Shown: piece by piece, positions 10,922 to 22,728 of the stretch
Position numbering within the stretch: position 1 is the stretch's first letter
Layout of the letters: every line of letters starts with the position of its first letter
NCBI GenBank assembly: GCA_003281625.1
Contig: QCBL01000007.1
Span: 1-64,000 of the forward strand
Length of the DNA: 64,000 bases
Direction of reading: 5' to 3'
Source: Prochlorococcus sp. AG-347-I04
Lineage (GTDB): Bacteria; Cyanobacteriota; Cyanobacteriia; PCC-6307; Cyanobiaceae
Notes under the pieces: model-generated
Database searches by the model: none
The model's input: only the letters and a program-made list of their open reading frames with translations
What the model was told of the DNA's origin: nothing
Made by a program: the position numbers and the translations under genes

Positions 10922-11314
10922 ATGAGAGAAAGGGTACTTGGATATTGGGCACTTTCGTGGATTGGCTTAATCGGCAACATAATTGCGCTTCCAATAATCG
11001 CATTAATAATAAGTTATGGACCTCCACTAAAAGTTGCAAATATAACTCTTGCTATAAGTCTTGGATGGCCTGCAGCAATTGTTGGAATAGTTTCTTCAGC
11101 AGCTCTTTTAGCAGAGAAAAAATGGGGAGTAACTTTAACTCTGGTATCTTTATCAATGGTAATTTCTGGTATGGGCCCTTATTCAGTTGTAAGGCTCATA
11201 ACTCTTCAAGACATTTATGGAGTTGGTGGGTTTACTCTTTTAACAACATTATTAAGCACTTTAGCTCTTCTTTATTGGTGTAATCCAAAACATCGAAGAA
11301 GTATTAGGTTATAA
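10922..11314 (+). CDS. Conserved hypothetical membrane protein (130 aa)
   Basis: Four hydrophobic segments; overlapping +1 ORF 10945..11283 is low-complexity and implausible. Confidence 0.6.
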   Translation: MRERVLGYWALSWIGLIGNIIALPIIALIISYGPPLKVANITLAISLGWPAAIVGIVSSAALLAEKKWGVTLTLVSLSMVISGMGPYSVVRLITLQDIYGVGGFTLLTTLLSTLALLYWCNPKHRRSIRL

Positions 11315-11323
11315 AATTGAGAA

Positions 11324-12796
11324 TTAAGAAAAAGTATTATTTTTGCTAATTGGATACTGAATTCTTCTGTGTCTAATTCTTTTCCACACATTCAAGAATG
11401 CCCTTTTTATTAGAAAAATTTCTCCTTTCGATAAATTACTATCATCTAATTGTCCATCTTTTTTTCGCGAGTAGACAATATTAGAAATTGTTTCCAAAGC
11501 TTCTTTATCAGATGCATTAATATTCATAGCTCTTAGTGCTGCTTCACACCCATCCGCAAGCATTAAAATAGCAGTTTCTTTGGACTGCGGAATAGGGCCT
11601 TTGTATCTAAAATAATATTCATTAATGTCGAGATTTTTTTCTTTAGCTTTTTGAAAAAAATATCCCATCTTAAGTGTACCTTGATGTTCAGGAATAAAAT
11701 TAGCTATCGGTTTAGGTAGTCTATTTTTTCTTGCAAATTTCAATCCTTCATCAACGTGAGCCTGTAATACTTCTGCGCTTTTAATCGGATCATCTAATTC
11801 GTCATGCGGATTTTTCAAACCATCCTGATTTTCAATAAACCAATTAGGTGCATGTAATTTGCCAACATCATGATATAACGCTCCAGTTTTAATTAAATCA
11901 ATATCACCACCAATCATTCTTGTTGCTTCCTCTGCCAAACCACATATAAGTAAGGTATGTTCAAAAGTTCCTGGAGCTTCTAGAGACAATCTTCTAATTA
12001 GAGGTTTCTCCTTATCAGCCAATTCGAGCAATCTTGCTTTAGTTAATAATCCGAACATCGATTCAAAAATAGGAATAAATAAGATTGTAAAAAGCATTGC
12101 TATTGCCAATAGCAAGGAGTCAGAAAATATATCTCTATTAGTTAAAACAAAATCTTGCCTATCAATAAGAGAAATTTTATCTTTACCTATCAATATCCAT
12201 TGACTCAAGAAAGATCCAATGGGGACAAAAATTGATAGTTGAAGTAACTGAGCTCTATTTCTTATTCTTCCTCCGAGAAGAGATACTATTGAAGCACAAA
12301 CTAATAAAATAAAAAATAAATTGTTATTAATAACAATTTCTGGGTCAGGCCAAATAAGACTTGCTATTGATACCCAAGCTAAAGCTGTTATGCTTCCCAT
12401 TCCTTGAGATATTATTAATGCCGGTGGGATTATCATAGATAATGGACTTATGGTTGAAGCTAAGGTTAATTTCGTAACTTGTGCAGCTAAAAGAAGAGTA
12501 ATGATCAAAAAGATCTGTCTTGAAGAAATTGTGGGATTCTCTTTTTTTGAAACTAATATCAAAATTCCGCAACTAATAAGTATTTCAGTAAATGTTAAAA
12601 ACCAAGAAAAAATATTTGCGATATTTAAGGGCGAGATAAGAAGTAGTTTATAAGAAGAAATTATTGAAATTAAAATGCATATTAAAAAAATTATGACATT
12701 ATCTATTCTTGAAATTTTAAATGGTTGTTTTACTGGTACTTGACTTCGCTTCCACAGATAAAACAATTTCTTTAAGGTGGTTGTGATGTTTTTCAC
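11324..12796 (-). CDS. 7TM-HD (PgpH/YqfF-type) phosphohydrolase, shortened
   Basis: Multiple TM helices then EAPGTFEHTLLICGLAEEAT...TGALYHDVGKLHAP...PKPIANFIPEHQGT...FRYKGPIPQSKETAILMLADGCEAA. Confidence 0.85.
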   Translation of the reverse strand: MKNITTTLKKLFYLWKRSQVPVKQPFKISRIDNVIIFLICILISIISSYKLLLISPLNIANIFSWFLTFTEILISCGILILVSKKENPTISSRQIFLIITLLLAAQVTKLTLASTISPLSMIIPPALIISQGMGSITALAWVSIASLIWPDPEIVINNNLFFILLVCASIVSLLGGRIRNRAQLLQLSIFVPIGSFLSQWILIGKDKISLIDRQDFVLTNRDIFSDSLLLAIAMLFTILFIPIFESMFGLLTKARLLELADKEKPLIRRLSLEAPGTFEHTLLICGLAEEATRMIGGDIDLIKTGALYHDVGKLHAPNWFIENQDGLKNPHDELDDPIKSAEVLQAHVDEGLKFARKNRLPKPIANFIPEHQGTLKMGYFFQKAKEKNLDINEYYFRYKGPIPQSKETAILMLADGCEAALRAMNINASDKEALETISNIVYSRKKDGQLDDSNLSKGEIFLIKRAFLNVWKRIRHRRIQYPISKNNTFS

Positions 12797-12870
12797 AGAA
12801 TATGGATAAATCTATTTGAATAAATTAAAATTATAAGCATGCTAGGTGTAAAAAGGAGATGTTTTTCTAA

Positions 12871-13767
12871 ATGTCATTAAAATTAGATGGTAAAAAATTA
12901 TCTCTAGAAATTGAAGAAAGATTAGCTGATTATATCTCTAGTAATAAAAAAATTGCAAAAAGAGCTCCTGGTTTAGCTGTAATAAGAATAGGTGAAGACC
13001 CAGCGAGTGGTGTTTACGTTACTAACAAGGAGAAAGCATGTTCTAGAGTGGGAATAAAGAGTTTTATCTTTCATCTAAATGAAAATATAGAGCAAAAAGA
13101 AGTTGAACAATTAATAGTCAGACTTAATTCTGATAAGGATATTGATGGAATGTTACTACAACTTCCCATCCCAAAGAGGTTTGACGAGCAAAGACTGATC
13201 AGTCATATTAATCCAAGCAAAGATGTAGATGGACTAAATGAGATGAACATCGGCAAACTAGTTAAAAATGAGCCTGCAATGAGATCATGCACACCAGCAG
13301 GAATTATTAATTTATTAAGATCCCAAAATATTACGATTGAGGGTAAGAAAATTATTGTCATAGGGAGAAGTTTGCTTGTTGGTAAACCCCTATCACTTAT
13401 GTTGTTGAATCTAAATGGCACGGTAACAATTACTCACTCTAAAACATTAAATTTGAACAAAGTCTGTAGAGAAGCGGACATTCTAATTGCGGCGGCAGGA
13501 AAACCCAATCTTGTAGATTCAAGTTTTGTGAAAGAAGGAGCAGTAATTATTGATGTTGGGATACATAGATTAAAAAGTTCCGGTAAAAATCAAACCAGAT
13601 TATGTGGCGATGTATTATTAGAAGATGTCATTCCTAAAGTTTTTGCTTACACACCTGTACCTGGAGGTGTTGGACCAATGACAGTAACAATGTTACTTGT
13701 AAATACTATTTATAGCTGGCAAAAACAATTTGGTTTATCATCATCTCTTAATGACCTTTTGCCATAA
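12871..13767 (+). CDS. folD: Bifunctional methylenetetrahydrofolate dehydrogenase/cyclohydrolase
   Basis: [66 protein letters not shown]. Confidence 0.97.
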   Translation: MSLKLDGKKLSLEIEERLADYISSNKKIAKRAPGLAVIRIGEDPASGVYVTNKEKACSRVGIKSFIFHLNENIEQKEVEQLIVRLNSDKDIDGMLLQLPIPKRFDEQRLISHINPSKDVDGLNEMNIGKLVKNEPAMRSCTPAGIINLLRSQNITIEGKKIIVIGRSLLVGKPLSLMLLNLNGTVTITHSKTLNLNKVCREADILIAAAGKPNLVDSSFVKEGAVIIDVGIHRLKSSGKNQTRLCGDVLLEDVIPKVFAYTPVPGGVGPMTVTMLLVNTIYSWQKQFGLSSSLNDLLP

Positions 13768-13804
13768 ACTCCAAGATGAAAAATTTTTTTACTAAAGGTA
13801 TAAA

Positions 13805-14707
13805 ATGACTGAAGTTATAAATAGTATTTCTGATTTTGAACAATATCTTAAAAACACAAAAAAGGTTGTAGAAGAAGCACTTGATTTTTCCTTAGGCCCT
13901 GAGAATCCAGAAATATTAAGAGAATCAATGAGATATTCCCTCTTAGCTGGAGGGAAAAGAATACGTCCAATTTTATGTTTAGCATCATGCTCACTAGCTG
14001 GAGGAGAACCCTCTCTTGCAGTGCCTACTGCGGTAGCAATAGAAATGATCCATACAATGTCCTTGATTCATGATGATCTGCCCGCCATGGATAATGATGA
14101 CCTGAGGAGAGGTAGGCCAACAAATCATAAAGTATATGGAGATGCAATAGCTATTCTTGCAGGCGATGCTTTATTAACAAGGGCCTTTGAAATGGTCTCT
14201 TTAAGAAGCCCTGGAGTCGATCCAAATAGATTATTAAATGTAGTAGGCGAATTATCTCTAGTTGCTGGAGCACCTGGACTAGTCGGGGGACAAGTTGTTG
14301 ATTTGGAATGCGAAGGCAAAGAAGTCGACCTTGAAACTCTCGAATATATTCATCTTCACAAGACTGGGGCTTTATTAAAGGCCTGCGTAAGAACAGGTGC
14401 AATGATCGCGGGAGCTAACGAAAAACTATTACAAGCTCTGACAACATATGCAGAGGGAATTGGTTTAGCCTTCCAAATAATAGACGATATTCTTGATTTA
14501 ACTTCCAGCAGTGAAAAGCTTGGTAAAACTGCAGGCAAAGATCTTTTAGCTGACAAAACTACTTACCCTAAATTGCTTGGAATGAAAGAGTCAAAGAAAA
14601 AAGCATTTGATTTAGTAAAAAAAGCAAAAAAAGCAATTGAACCTTGGGGTAAAGATGCAAAGTATTTAATATCGTTAGCCGACTTTATTACAAACAGAGA
14701 TAGATAA
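13805..14707 (+). CDS. crtE: Geranylgeranyl diphosphate synthase
   Basis: [33 protein letters not shown] and [10 protein letters not shown] aspartate-rich motifs. Confidence 0.95.
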   Translation: MTEVINSISDFEQYLKNTKKVVEEALDFSLGPENPEILRESMRYSLLAGGKRIRPILCLASCSLAGGEPSLAVPTAVAIEMIHTMSLIHDDLPAMDNDDLRRGRPTNHKVYGDAIAILAGDALLTRAFEMVSLRSPGVDPNRLLNVVGELSLVAGAPGLVGGQVVDLECEGKEVDLETLEYIHLHKTGALLKACVRTGAMIAGANEKLLQALTTYAEGIGLAFQIIDDILDLTSSSEKLGKTAGKDLLADKTTYPKLLGMKESKKKAFDLVKKAKKAIEPWGKDAKYLISLADFITNRDR

Positions 14708-14720
14708 TTATTTTTAATTT

Positions 14721-15200
14721 ATGTCTGAGTTTTTTTCCTTTCTTAATAATTCAGTTCTTTTTTGGAGCTTATTATCCTGTTTACTAGCTCAAATTTTTAA
14801 AATTGTATTCAATTTCTTTTCAAATGGAGAGATACGATTTGGAATTATGTTCGAGACTGGAGGTATGCCTTCAAGTCATTCCGCATTAATAACTGGTGCA
14901 ACATCTGGTATAGGTTATGAATTAGGATTTGATAGCTCAATATTCGCATTATCAGTTGCAGTATCACTAATAGTTATGTATGACGCTAGTGGTGTTCGAA
15001 AATCAGCTGGAATTCAAGCTGCAGAAATTAATAAATTATCAAAAAAACTTGACCCTCAATCTGAATTACTGTTAAAAGAAACCCTTGGTCATACAAAAAT
15101 TGAGGTCATAGTTGGAAGTTTTTTAGGACCATTAATCACTTTGCCTGGAATGTTTTTTTTGGGTTCTCCTCTCGAATTATTTGATTTGATAATAAATTAA
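14721..15200 (+). CDS. Divergent PAP2 (DUF212) family membrane protein
   Basis: GGMPSSHSALITGATSGIGYELGFDSSIFALSVAVSLIVMYDASGVRKSAGIQA. Confidence 0.85.
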   Translation: MSEFFSFLNNSVLFWSLLSCLLAQIFKIVFNFFSNGEIRFGIMFETGGMPSSHSALITGATSGIGYELGFDSSIFALSVAVSLIVMYDASGVRKSAGIQAAEINKLSKKLDPQSELLLKETLGHTKIEVIVGSFLGPLITLPGMFFLGSPLELFDLIIN

Positions 15201-16588
15201 GAATGCTTTGAAAAATTAATTTGGGTGGCATCTATAAAGTTTTTTGCAACTTCTGGAGAACTTGGCAAATGTAAATGAATCCAACTTGCATGTAATTTTT
15301 CATCAAAAAAACCTTCATTTTTGTATTCAGTTTCCCAAGATTTAATTTTCCACGGGGAAGAAAGTTTCATCTGATGATTAGATTTCCCAGAATCAAGTTC
15401 AGATAAATTACTTTCAATTGCCCAATAATGAAATTCATGTCCTCTAATTAATTGATTTTGTTTAATAATCGGAGTATCTTTTAAACCCTCAACGTATCTA
15501 TAACCTAATGATAGTTTACTTTTTTTTGATCTAAAAGGAAGGATGCCACTCATTTTATGATTATTACCATTTTCATCTTTTATGAAGTCCCCTAAAATCA
15601 TCATCCCTCCGCATTCAGCATATATAAATCCATTTTTGCGGAATTTCCTTAAAGAATTTAAGCTTTTTGTGGAGTTACTTATATGATCAGCATATTTTTC
15701 AGGGAACCCCCCAGGAATAATTAAAGAAGAGGCCTCATTAGGTATTTCTTCATCATCATAAATACTCCATGAAATCAATGGTATGCCTATTTCACTCAAA
15801 AACTCCTTAGTTTCAGGGTATTGAAAATGAAAGATTTTATCTTCTGCAATTGCGATAGGTTTACTTTTGTCAATTTTAAAATCTTTAAAATTGACAGAAT
15901 TAAATATTTTCTTTTGAGGAGATTTCAGAAATTTAATAAGAGAACACACATCAAGATTTCTTTCGGCAAAATTTGCAAAATATTCAACATCAATTTCTTT
16001 TTCATTATCCATTGGAGATATCAAACCTAAATTAGCTTTGTTTAAAGTTATTTTTGAATCAGATGGTAAAAAACCAAGAATTTCGATGTCTTCATTTTTA
16101 AAAACTTCTTTGATTAATTTTTTATGTCTATCTGAATTAACGTTATTAAATATTATTCCTGCTATTGACAACTCACTATCGAAATCTCTAAAACCTCGAA
16201 TAGTCGCCAAAAGAGAAGCTACTTGACCTCTTGCATTAACAATAAAAATTATTGGGGCATTGAGAAGTTTAGAGATATTTGCTGTGCTGGAATAGCTTGT
16301 TGACCCTAATCCATCAAATAGACCCATTGCTCCTTCAATTAATGAGTATTCATATTTCAAAGAATGTTTAAAAAAACTCTCTTGAACCCATTCCTCACCA
16401 CTTAAAAAAATATCTAAATTTCTACAAATAGGTTGACCAATTGAACTAAGTTGTTGTTGATCAAGATAATCAGGGCCAACCTTGAAAGTTTGTATCTTTA
16501 TACCTTTTGAGAACGCCCAACAAGACAGTAAAAGTGATAATGTAGTTTTCCCACTATCAGTTGAAGGAGAAGATATTACACAGGGCAT
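15197..16588 (-). CDS. cobB: Cobyrinate a,c-diamide synthase
   Basis: SPSTDSGKTTLSLLL, FKVGPDYLDQQ, EGAMGLFDG, PGGFPEKYA, YAECGGMMILG. Confidence 0.93.
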   Translation of the reverse strand: MPCVISSPSTDSGKTTLSLLLSCWAFSKGIKIQTFKVGPDYLDQQQLSSIGQPICRNLDIFLSGEEWVQESFFKHSLKYEYSLIEGAMGLFDGLGSTSYSSTANISKLLNAPIIFIVNARGQVASLLATIRGFRDFDSELSIAGIIFNNVNSDRHKKLIKEVFKNEDIEILGFLPSDSKITLNKANLGLISPMDNEKEIDVEYFANFAERNLDVCSLIKFLKSPQKKIFNSVNFKDFKIDKSKPIAIAEDKIFHFQYPETKEFLSEIGIPLISWSIYDDEEIPNEASSLIIPGGFPEKYADHISNSTKSLNSLRKFRKNGFIYAECGGMMILGDFIKDENGNNHKMSGILPFRSKKSKLSLGYRYVEGLKDTPIIKQNQLIRGHEFHYWAIESNLSELDSGKSNHQMKLSSPWKIKSWETEYKNEGFFDEKLHASWIHLHLPSSPEVAKNFIDATQINFSKHS

Positions 16589-16591
16589 CTA

Positions 16592-17893
16592 TTAGTTATT
16601 AAAACCATTAAATATTTGAAGGGCTATTTTGATAGAATTTTCAAAAAGAGGACTGGTATTACCTCTACTACTTCCCAATAATTTACTAACATCGAACTCT
16701 GATGTAGAAAAAGAATTTGGAACAACTTGTTCTATTAATTCCATATTAGCCATTCCCCCTGCTTCAAGTCTCATACATTCCACTGATTCACAGCCAAGTA
16801 TTACACAAGTGTTATTTTTTTGAACCTCACTAATTTTTGAAATCAGCCTTAGTCCAATAACTTGTCCTAAATGAATACTTGGATTCCCCAAAGATAATGG
16901 ATTAATTGATGCAGAAATTATTTCGCCATTAATTCTTTCAAACTCTATTTTTGTTGATTCTTTATCACTTTCAACTCTTAGAAAAGACCAACCAAGTTTA
17001 TCACTAATCCATGAAATCAAAAACAAAGCTTGAATCATATGATCTCCCGCGATATCAATATCAATATCAGTAATATGATCTAAAATTGGTCTCCTCGAAG
17101 GTGGATCAAAAATCATTGCCAATGATTCTCTCCAATTTTTCAATCTAATCCAATTCAAATCATTAATAGCTTTATTTGAATTATTTAATTGATCTAAAAC
17201 TTTTAAACATCTTTGAGGCGATCCAAGAGCAGAATCAATTATTAACCTTAGACCGAAATTAATAAAATATTCAAATATTTCAGGCGATTCATCCAAGCTT
17301 CCATTCCACCACAACCATAAAGGTAATTCATCAATAGATAATTCATCAATTATTTTTAATCCTTTATTAGATATTGAGGCCGAGTCCCCCCTAATAACAA
17401 CTAAATCCCCACATATAGGTTGCATAGCTGAAGTATCACTTAATGGACAGTAAGCGGATACAAAAGTTTTAATATCTGAATTTTTATTTAGTGTTGGAGC
17501 TAGAGTTATTAATCTTCTTGGATTCAATGTACTTATTGATGATTCAAAAAATTGTCCTCTAAAATCTTCAAAGTCTTTATTAGATAAATTTTCCTTCAAT
17601 AAATTCAATAATTCTTCACTATAAAGAGAAGTAGTGATAGGAAGTCCATGATCTAATATAAATTTTTTAGCAACTTCAATTATCTCTGGACTTAAATATC
17701 CAGTAATTGGTCCATTTACTAATCCTTTTTGAACCAAACATTGTTCTAGCCAAGCAGGCTGCCAGACCATTAATGTAAAAGTATTAGCTCCACTATTATC
17801 TTTATCTTCTGAAATCCATAATTTATTAAGGTAACTAGAAATTTCCTGATAAGGCAGTTCTAAGGGGGTTTGGAGTGTTAGTTGAGGTTTCAT
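16592..17893 (-). CDS. opcA: Glucose-6-phosphate dehydrogenase assembly protein OpcA
   Basis: MKPQLTLQTPLELPYQEISSYLNKLW..., immediately downstream of zwf, the usual cyanobacterial arrangement. Confidence 0.9.
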   Translation of the reverse strand: MKPQLTLQTPLELPYQEISSYLNKLWISEDKDNSGANTFTLMVWQPAWLEQCLVQKGLVNGPITGYLSPEIIEVAKKFILDHGLPITTSLYSEELLNLLKENLSNKDFEDFRGQFFESSISTLNPRRLITLAPTLNKNSDIKTFVSAYCPLSDTSAMQPICGDLVVIRGDSASISNKGLKIIDELSIDELPLWLWWNGSLDESPEIFEYFINFGLRLIIDSALGSPQRCLKVLDQLNNSNKAINDLNWIRLKNWRESLAMIFDPPSRRPILDHITDIDIDIAGDHMIQALFLISWISDKLGWSFLRVESDKESTKIEFERINGEIISASINPLSLGNPSIHLGQVIGLRLISKISEVQKNNTCVILGCESVECMRLEAGGMANMELIEQVVPNSFSTSEFDVSKLLGSSRGNTSPLFENSIKIALQIFNGFNN

Positions 17894-17895
17894 TT

Positions 17896-19419
17896 TTAAG
17901 GTCTACGCCAGAAAATGTTATCTTTTGAAATTAATTGATCAGACTTAGGAGGTCCCCACGTCATAGATTCATAATTATAAATAGGTAACTTCCATGGAGA
18001 ATTATCCATCAATTCTATTAATGGCGTATAAAGTTTCCATGCTGCCTCTACTTCATCACTTCGAGTAAATAGAGTTGGGTCAGAAAGCATTGCATCAGCT
18101 AATAATCTTACATAGCCTTCATCTGAGGGTTCTCCAAATGATTCATCATAAGAAAATTCCATCTCAACAGGTCTTGATTTCATTCCAGAACCAGGAGATT
18201 TTACCTCAAATTTAAAAGTAGCACCTTCATTTGGCTGAATTCTAAGGATAAGCTGATTTGGGGCAGGATTTATTATTGTTGATTCAAACAAATGAACAGG
18301 CACGTCTTTAAAGGTCAAGACTATTTCTCCAAGCCTTTTTGGAAGTCTTTTGCCAGTTCTCAAATAAAAAGGAACCCCCTGCCAACGCCAGTTATCAACG
18401 AAAACTTTTGTCGCAATATAAGTTTCTGTTGTGCTATTACAATTAACACCATCTTCTTGCCTATATCCTTTGAGTCGATTTGAGATATTTCCTCCCTCTC
18501 CATATTGACCTCTTATACAACAATTCCACGGTTCATTTTCGTCAGCAAGTTTTGAAGCTTGAAGAACCTTAGCTTTTTCATTTCTAATCGCTTCTGGTTC
18601 AAATTTTCCTGGAGGTTCCATTGCTGTAACAGCAAGCATTTGAGTCATATGATTTTGAAGCATATCCCTTAAGGCACCAGAGCTTTCGTAATAACCTGCT
18701 CTATCTTCAACACCCACTGTTTCAGATGAAGTAATTTGAACACTTGAAATATAATTTCTGTTCCAAATAGGTTCAAAAATAGTGTTAGCAAACCTCAAAA
18801 CAAGAATATTCTGAACTGTCTCTTTACCTAAATAATGATCAATCCTATAAATCTGACTTTCTTGCGCGCAACTTTGAACGATCTTATTCAATTTTTTTGC
18901 ACTTGAATAATCTCTTCCAAAAGGTTTTTCAATCACTAAACGACTTTTCTTAGGGTCATCTAAAAGGCCAGCTGCTTTAAGAGCTTTACATCCACTTGCA
19001 TAGAAATTCGGAGATACGGATAAATAAAATGTTCTATTCCCATGAGTAGCTTGTGTTTTATCAATTTCATTTAATCTTCTAGAAAGCCTTACGACATGAT
19101 CACTTTGTTGTAAATCAACTGGTTCATAGAAAAGATAATTAGAAAATTGTTCCCACTCCTTTTCTTTCCCAGATATTTGATTTAATAGCTTTACTTTCAT
19201 CTTTTCTCTAAACTCAATATCAGTCCAAGGTCTTCTAGCACAACCAATTATTCCAAATTCACTAGGAATTCTTCTTTGCAAATAGAGTTCAAATAAGGCT
19301 GGTATTAATTTTCTATGAGTAAGGTCTCCACTAGCACCAAATATTACTAAGCATTGTGGAGATATGACTCTTTCCTGCCGTAAACCCAATCTTAGAGGAT
19401 TACTTAAAGTTGAAGGCAT
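17896..19419 (-). CDS. zwf: Glucose-6-phosphate dehydrogenase
   Basis: VIFGASGDLTHRKLIPALF, RIDHYLGKETVQN, YLRTGKRLPKR. Start probably MPSTLSNPLRLG rather than ORF-track start 19458. Confidence 0.95.
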   Translation of the reverse strand: MPSTLSNPLRLGLRQERVISPQCLVIFGASGDLTHRKLIPALFELYLQRRIPSEFGIIGCARRPWTDIEFREKMKVKLLNQISGKEKEWEQFSNYLFYEPVDLQQSDHVVRLSRRLNEIDKTQATHGNRTFYLSVSPNFYASGCKALKAAGLLDDPKKSRLVIEKPFGRDYSSAKKLNKIVQSCAQESQIYRIDHYLGKETVQNILVLRFANTIFEPIWNRNYISSVQITSSETVGVEDRAGYYESSGALRDMLQNHMTQMLAVTAMEPPGKFEPEAIRNEKAKVLQASKLADENEPWNCCIRGQYGEGGNISNRLKGYRQEDGVNCNSTTETYIATKVFVDNWRWQGVPFYLRTGKRLPKRLGEIVLTFKDVPVHLFESTIINPAPNQLILRIQPNEGATFKFEVKSPGSGMKSRPVEMEFSYDESFGEPSDEGYVRLLADAMLSDPTLFTRSDEVEAAWKLYTPLIELMDNSPWKLPIYNYESMTWGPPKSDQLISKDNIFWRRP

Positions 19420-19529
19420 ATTTTTAGTGTTCTTTATATAAAATCCTCTTTTTTTCAAATATTAGCTACATATTGTGTCTAAACCAAAAAGTATTTAGTA
19501 GGTGCAATTTAAATCTAAATATCAAAGAT

Positions 19530-20681
<1,152 letters not shown>

Positions 20682-20837
20682 TTATCAATTTGTAGTTTAA
20701 TTTGTAGTGATTTTACAAAAATGGTTACGTTTTGAGATCGGAATAAATGAATAAAATAATTTTTATTTTTCGGCATTTATTGTTTTAACTGTATAGTTAC
20801 ACAGAAATAATTTTTATCTATTTTAAAAAATTCATTT

Positions 20838-21374
20838 ATGAATAAACCTCAAGAATCAGTAGATCATTCTAAAAGAAATGATTACAGGACAATTGAGCAA
20901 ACTATGGAAAAGCTTTCTGGAGGAACAAGAAGACTTGCGGCACAACTAACAACTTCTGCAAGTTTTGACTCTTTGTGGAATGTTTTAACAGATTATGATC
21001 GTCTAAATCTTTACATACCGAATCTACTTTCAAGCAAAAAAATATATCAAAAGAATAATAATGTGCAACTTAAACAAGTTGGGGCTCAAGATTTTCTTGG
21101 TATGAAATTTTCAGCTGAAGTAACAATTGATTTATTTGAAGATAAAGAGCTAGGCCTTTTAAAATTCAATTTGATTAAAGGAGATTTCAGGAAGTTTGAA
21201 GGTAGTTGGAAAATCCAAAATATTAAAAATACTACAAAAAATTCATTAATTTACGATCTCACAGTTCAAGGTTGTCAGTGGATGCCAATAGGGATGATTG
21301 AGAAGAGACTAAAAAAAGATTTGTCAGAAAATTTGATTGCCGTTGATAGGCAAGCAAAATCATCTATAAATTAA
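20838..21374 (+). CDS. SRPBCC/polyketide cyclase-START family protein
   Basis: TTSASFDSLWNVLTDYDRLNLYIPNLLSSKK... typical SRPBCC N-terminus. Confidence 0.75.
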   Translation: MNKPQESVDHSKRNDYRTIEQTMEKLSGGTRRLAAQLTTSASFDSLWNVLTDYDRLNLYIPNLLSSKKIYQKNNNVQLKQVGAQDFLGMKFSAEVTIDLFEDKELGLLKFNLIKGDFRKFEGSWKIQNIKNTTKNSLIYDLTVQGCQWMPIGMIEKRLKKDLSENLIAVDRQAKSSIN

Positions 21375-21390
21375 TTAATTTTTTTAAAAT

Positions 21391-21462
21391 AGCCCCAAGG
21401 GGATTCGAACCCCTGTCGCCTCCGTGAAAGGGAGGTGTCCTAGGCCTCTAGACGATGGGGCC
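21391..21462 (-). tRNA. trnE: tRNA-Glu (anticodon TTC)
   Basis: Minus strand GGCCCCATCGTCTAGAGGCCTAGGACACCTCCCTTTCACGGAGGCGACAGGGGTTCGAATCCCCTTGGGGCT; cloverleaf arms, anticodon loop CTTTCAC. Confidence 0.96.
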
Positions 21463-21503
21463 AGGAAATCAGCTTTACAGCTTATTAAAAATTAAGAGCA
21501 AGG

Positions 21504-22655
21504 CTAGCCTTTCGTCAAGTGTTGTTGCTCTTTGTTTTGTCCTTGCCACACAGGAACTGTGAAATGAAAGCACGAACCCTCACCAACTTCTGATACAACC
21601 CATATTCTTCCCCCATGGACTTGAACTATTCTCCTGCATACAGATAGCCCTATCCCAAATCCTGAAGTCCCTTCAGATGTCTGTGGGAGTCTGACTCTAT
21701 CCAAAAATATTCTTTTTTGTTCGCTTAGAGGAATACCAGCTCCTTTGTCACAAATTGTTATTTCAACCCATTGATTTGTCTTATGGATCATTGTAATTTT
21801 TATAGATCCAGAGTCTTTAGAAAACTTAACAGCATTTTCAATTAAGTTTAAAAATACTTGTCGCATTCTTCTTTGATCTGCAAAAACACTTGGCAGATCA
21901 GATGGAATATCAGTATCAATTTCAATATTCCTTATTCTCCAGAATTTTTCTAATTCAAGTATTACTTCAGCACTGATATTACCTAAATCAATTTTCTGAG
22001 GATTAAATAACGCTTCCCATTTAGTAGTTCCAACTTCCAAAAGATCTTGAGATAAGAGTTCAATCTCTTCAAGACGTCTTTTAATTACCTCTTGTAATTT
22101 TGAAATATCTATTTGTCCAAGTTTTTGACTTTGAACAGCCAAAGTGGCAGCAGTTAGAGGGGTTCTTAATTCATGAGCGACCATTCTCAATAATCTTTCC
22201 TGTGATTCTATTCTTTTCGTTAATGTTTCATTTTCTTGTCTTAAAACAAGAAGTTCGTCTTCCAGAAGAAATTCCTTTTGAGTTCTTACTGAATCAATTT
22301 TAGAGGGTTGCAAATTAATGCCGAGATTTTTTGTTAAGCCTTCCTGTGTCCATCTTGGCAACCATTTTTGCAACTGAGAAAAAATATTACTTCCTGCGAA
22401 TATTTGCTTTGGCGCTGGGGAAACCTTTATTAGAGCTGGTATAGCAACTAATCTATGCAATTCAAGTAATTCAGGCTGTTCCGTAGGTTCAGAAATCTGG
22501 AGAGATATCTCAAATTCACAATCATCTGACTCTAAATAAGCTATCAAGGACTTAATGTCATTACTAGAAAGTTGATTTCTAGCTGCAACAAGTATTAATT
22601 TTAGCTCTTTTTTATCATTCAAATGATTTCCTCTGAAGTGTTGAAAAGCTGTCAA
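21504..22655 (-). CDS. sasA: Circadian adaptive-response histidine kinase SasA
   Basis: N-terminal KaiB-like domain ([26 protein letters not shown]...), H-box [14 protein letters not shown] boxes [34 protein letters not shown]. Confidence 0.92.
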   Translation of the reverse strand: MTAFQHFRGNHLNDKKELKLILVAARNQLSSNDIKSLIAYLESDDCEFEISLQISEPTEQPELLELHRLVAIPALIKVSPAPKQIFAGSNIFSQLQKWLPRWTQEGLTKNLGINLQPSKIDSVRTQKEFLLEDELLVLRQENETLTKRIESQERLLRMVAHELRTPLTAATLAVQSQKLGQIDISKLQEVIKRRLEEIELLSQDLLEVGTTKWEALFNPQKIDLGNISAEVILELEKFWRIRNIEIDTDIPSDLPSVFADQRRMRQVFLNLIENAVKFSKDSGSIKITMIHKTNQWVEITICDKGAGIPLSEQKRIFLDRVRLPQTSEGTSGFGIGLSVCRRIVQVHGGRIWVVSEVGEGSCFHFTVPVWQGQNKEQQHLTKG

Positions 22656-22728
22656 TCCTTATGAACACATTAAGATATTTATTTTTATTCTACAAATAAG
22701 CTATTAAATAAATAAGACTTATTTATAT

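Noticed and set aside
10945-11283. 112 aa + ORF overlapping the 130 aa membrane protein in another frame
   Set aside because: Ser/Asn/Trp-rich low-complexity translation, a shadow of the 10922..11314 gene.
14125-14556. Three antisense ORFs within crtE
   Set aside because: Shadow ORFs on the opposite strand of a strongly conserved gene; no recognisable motifs.
21500-21511. Palindrome aaggctagcctt at the sasA stop codon as a terminator
   Set aside because: No T-run follows directly on the minus strand; too short to call.
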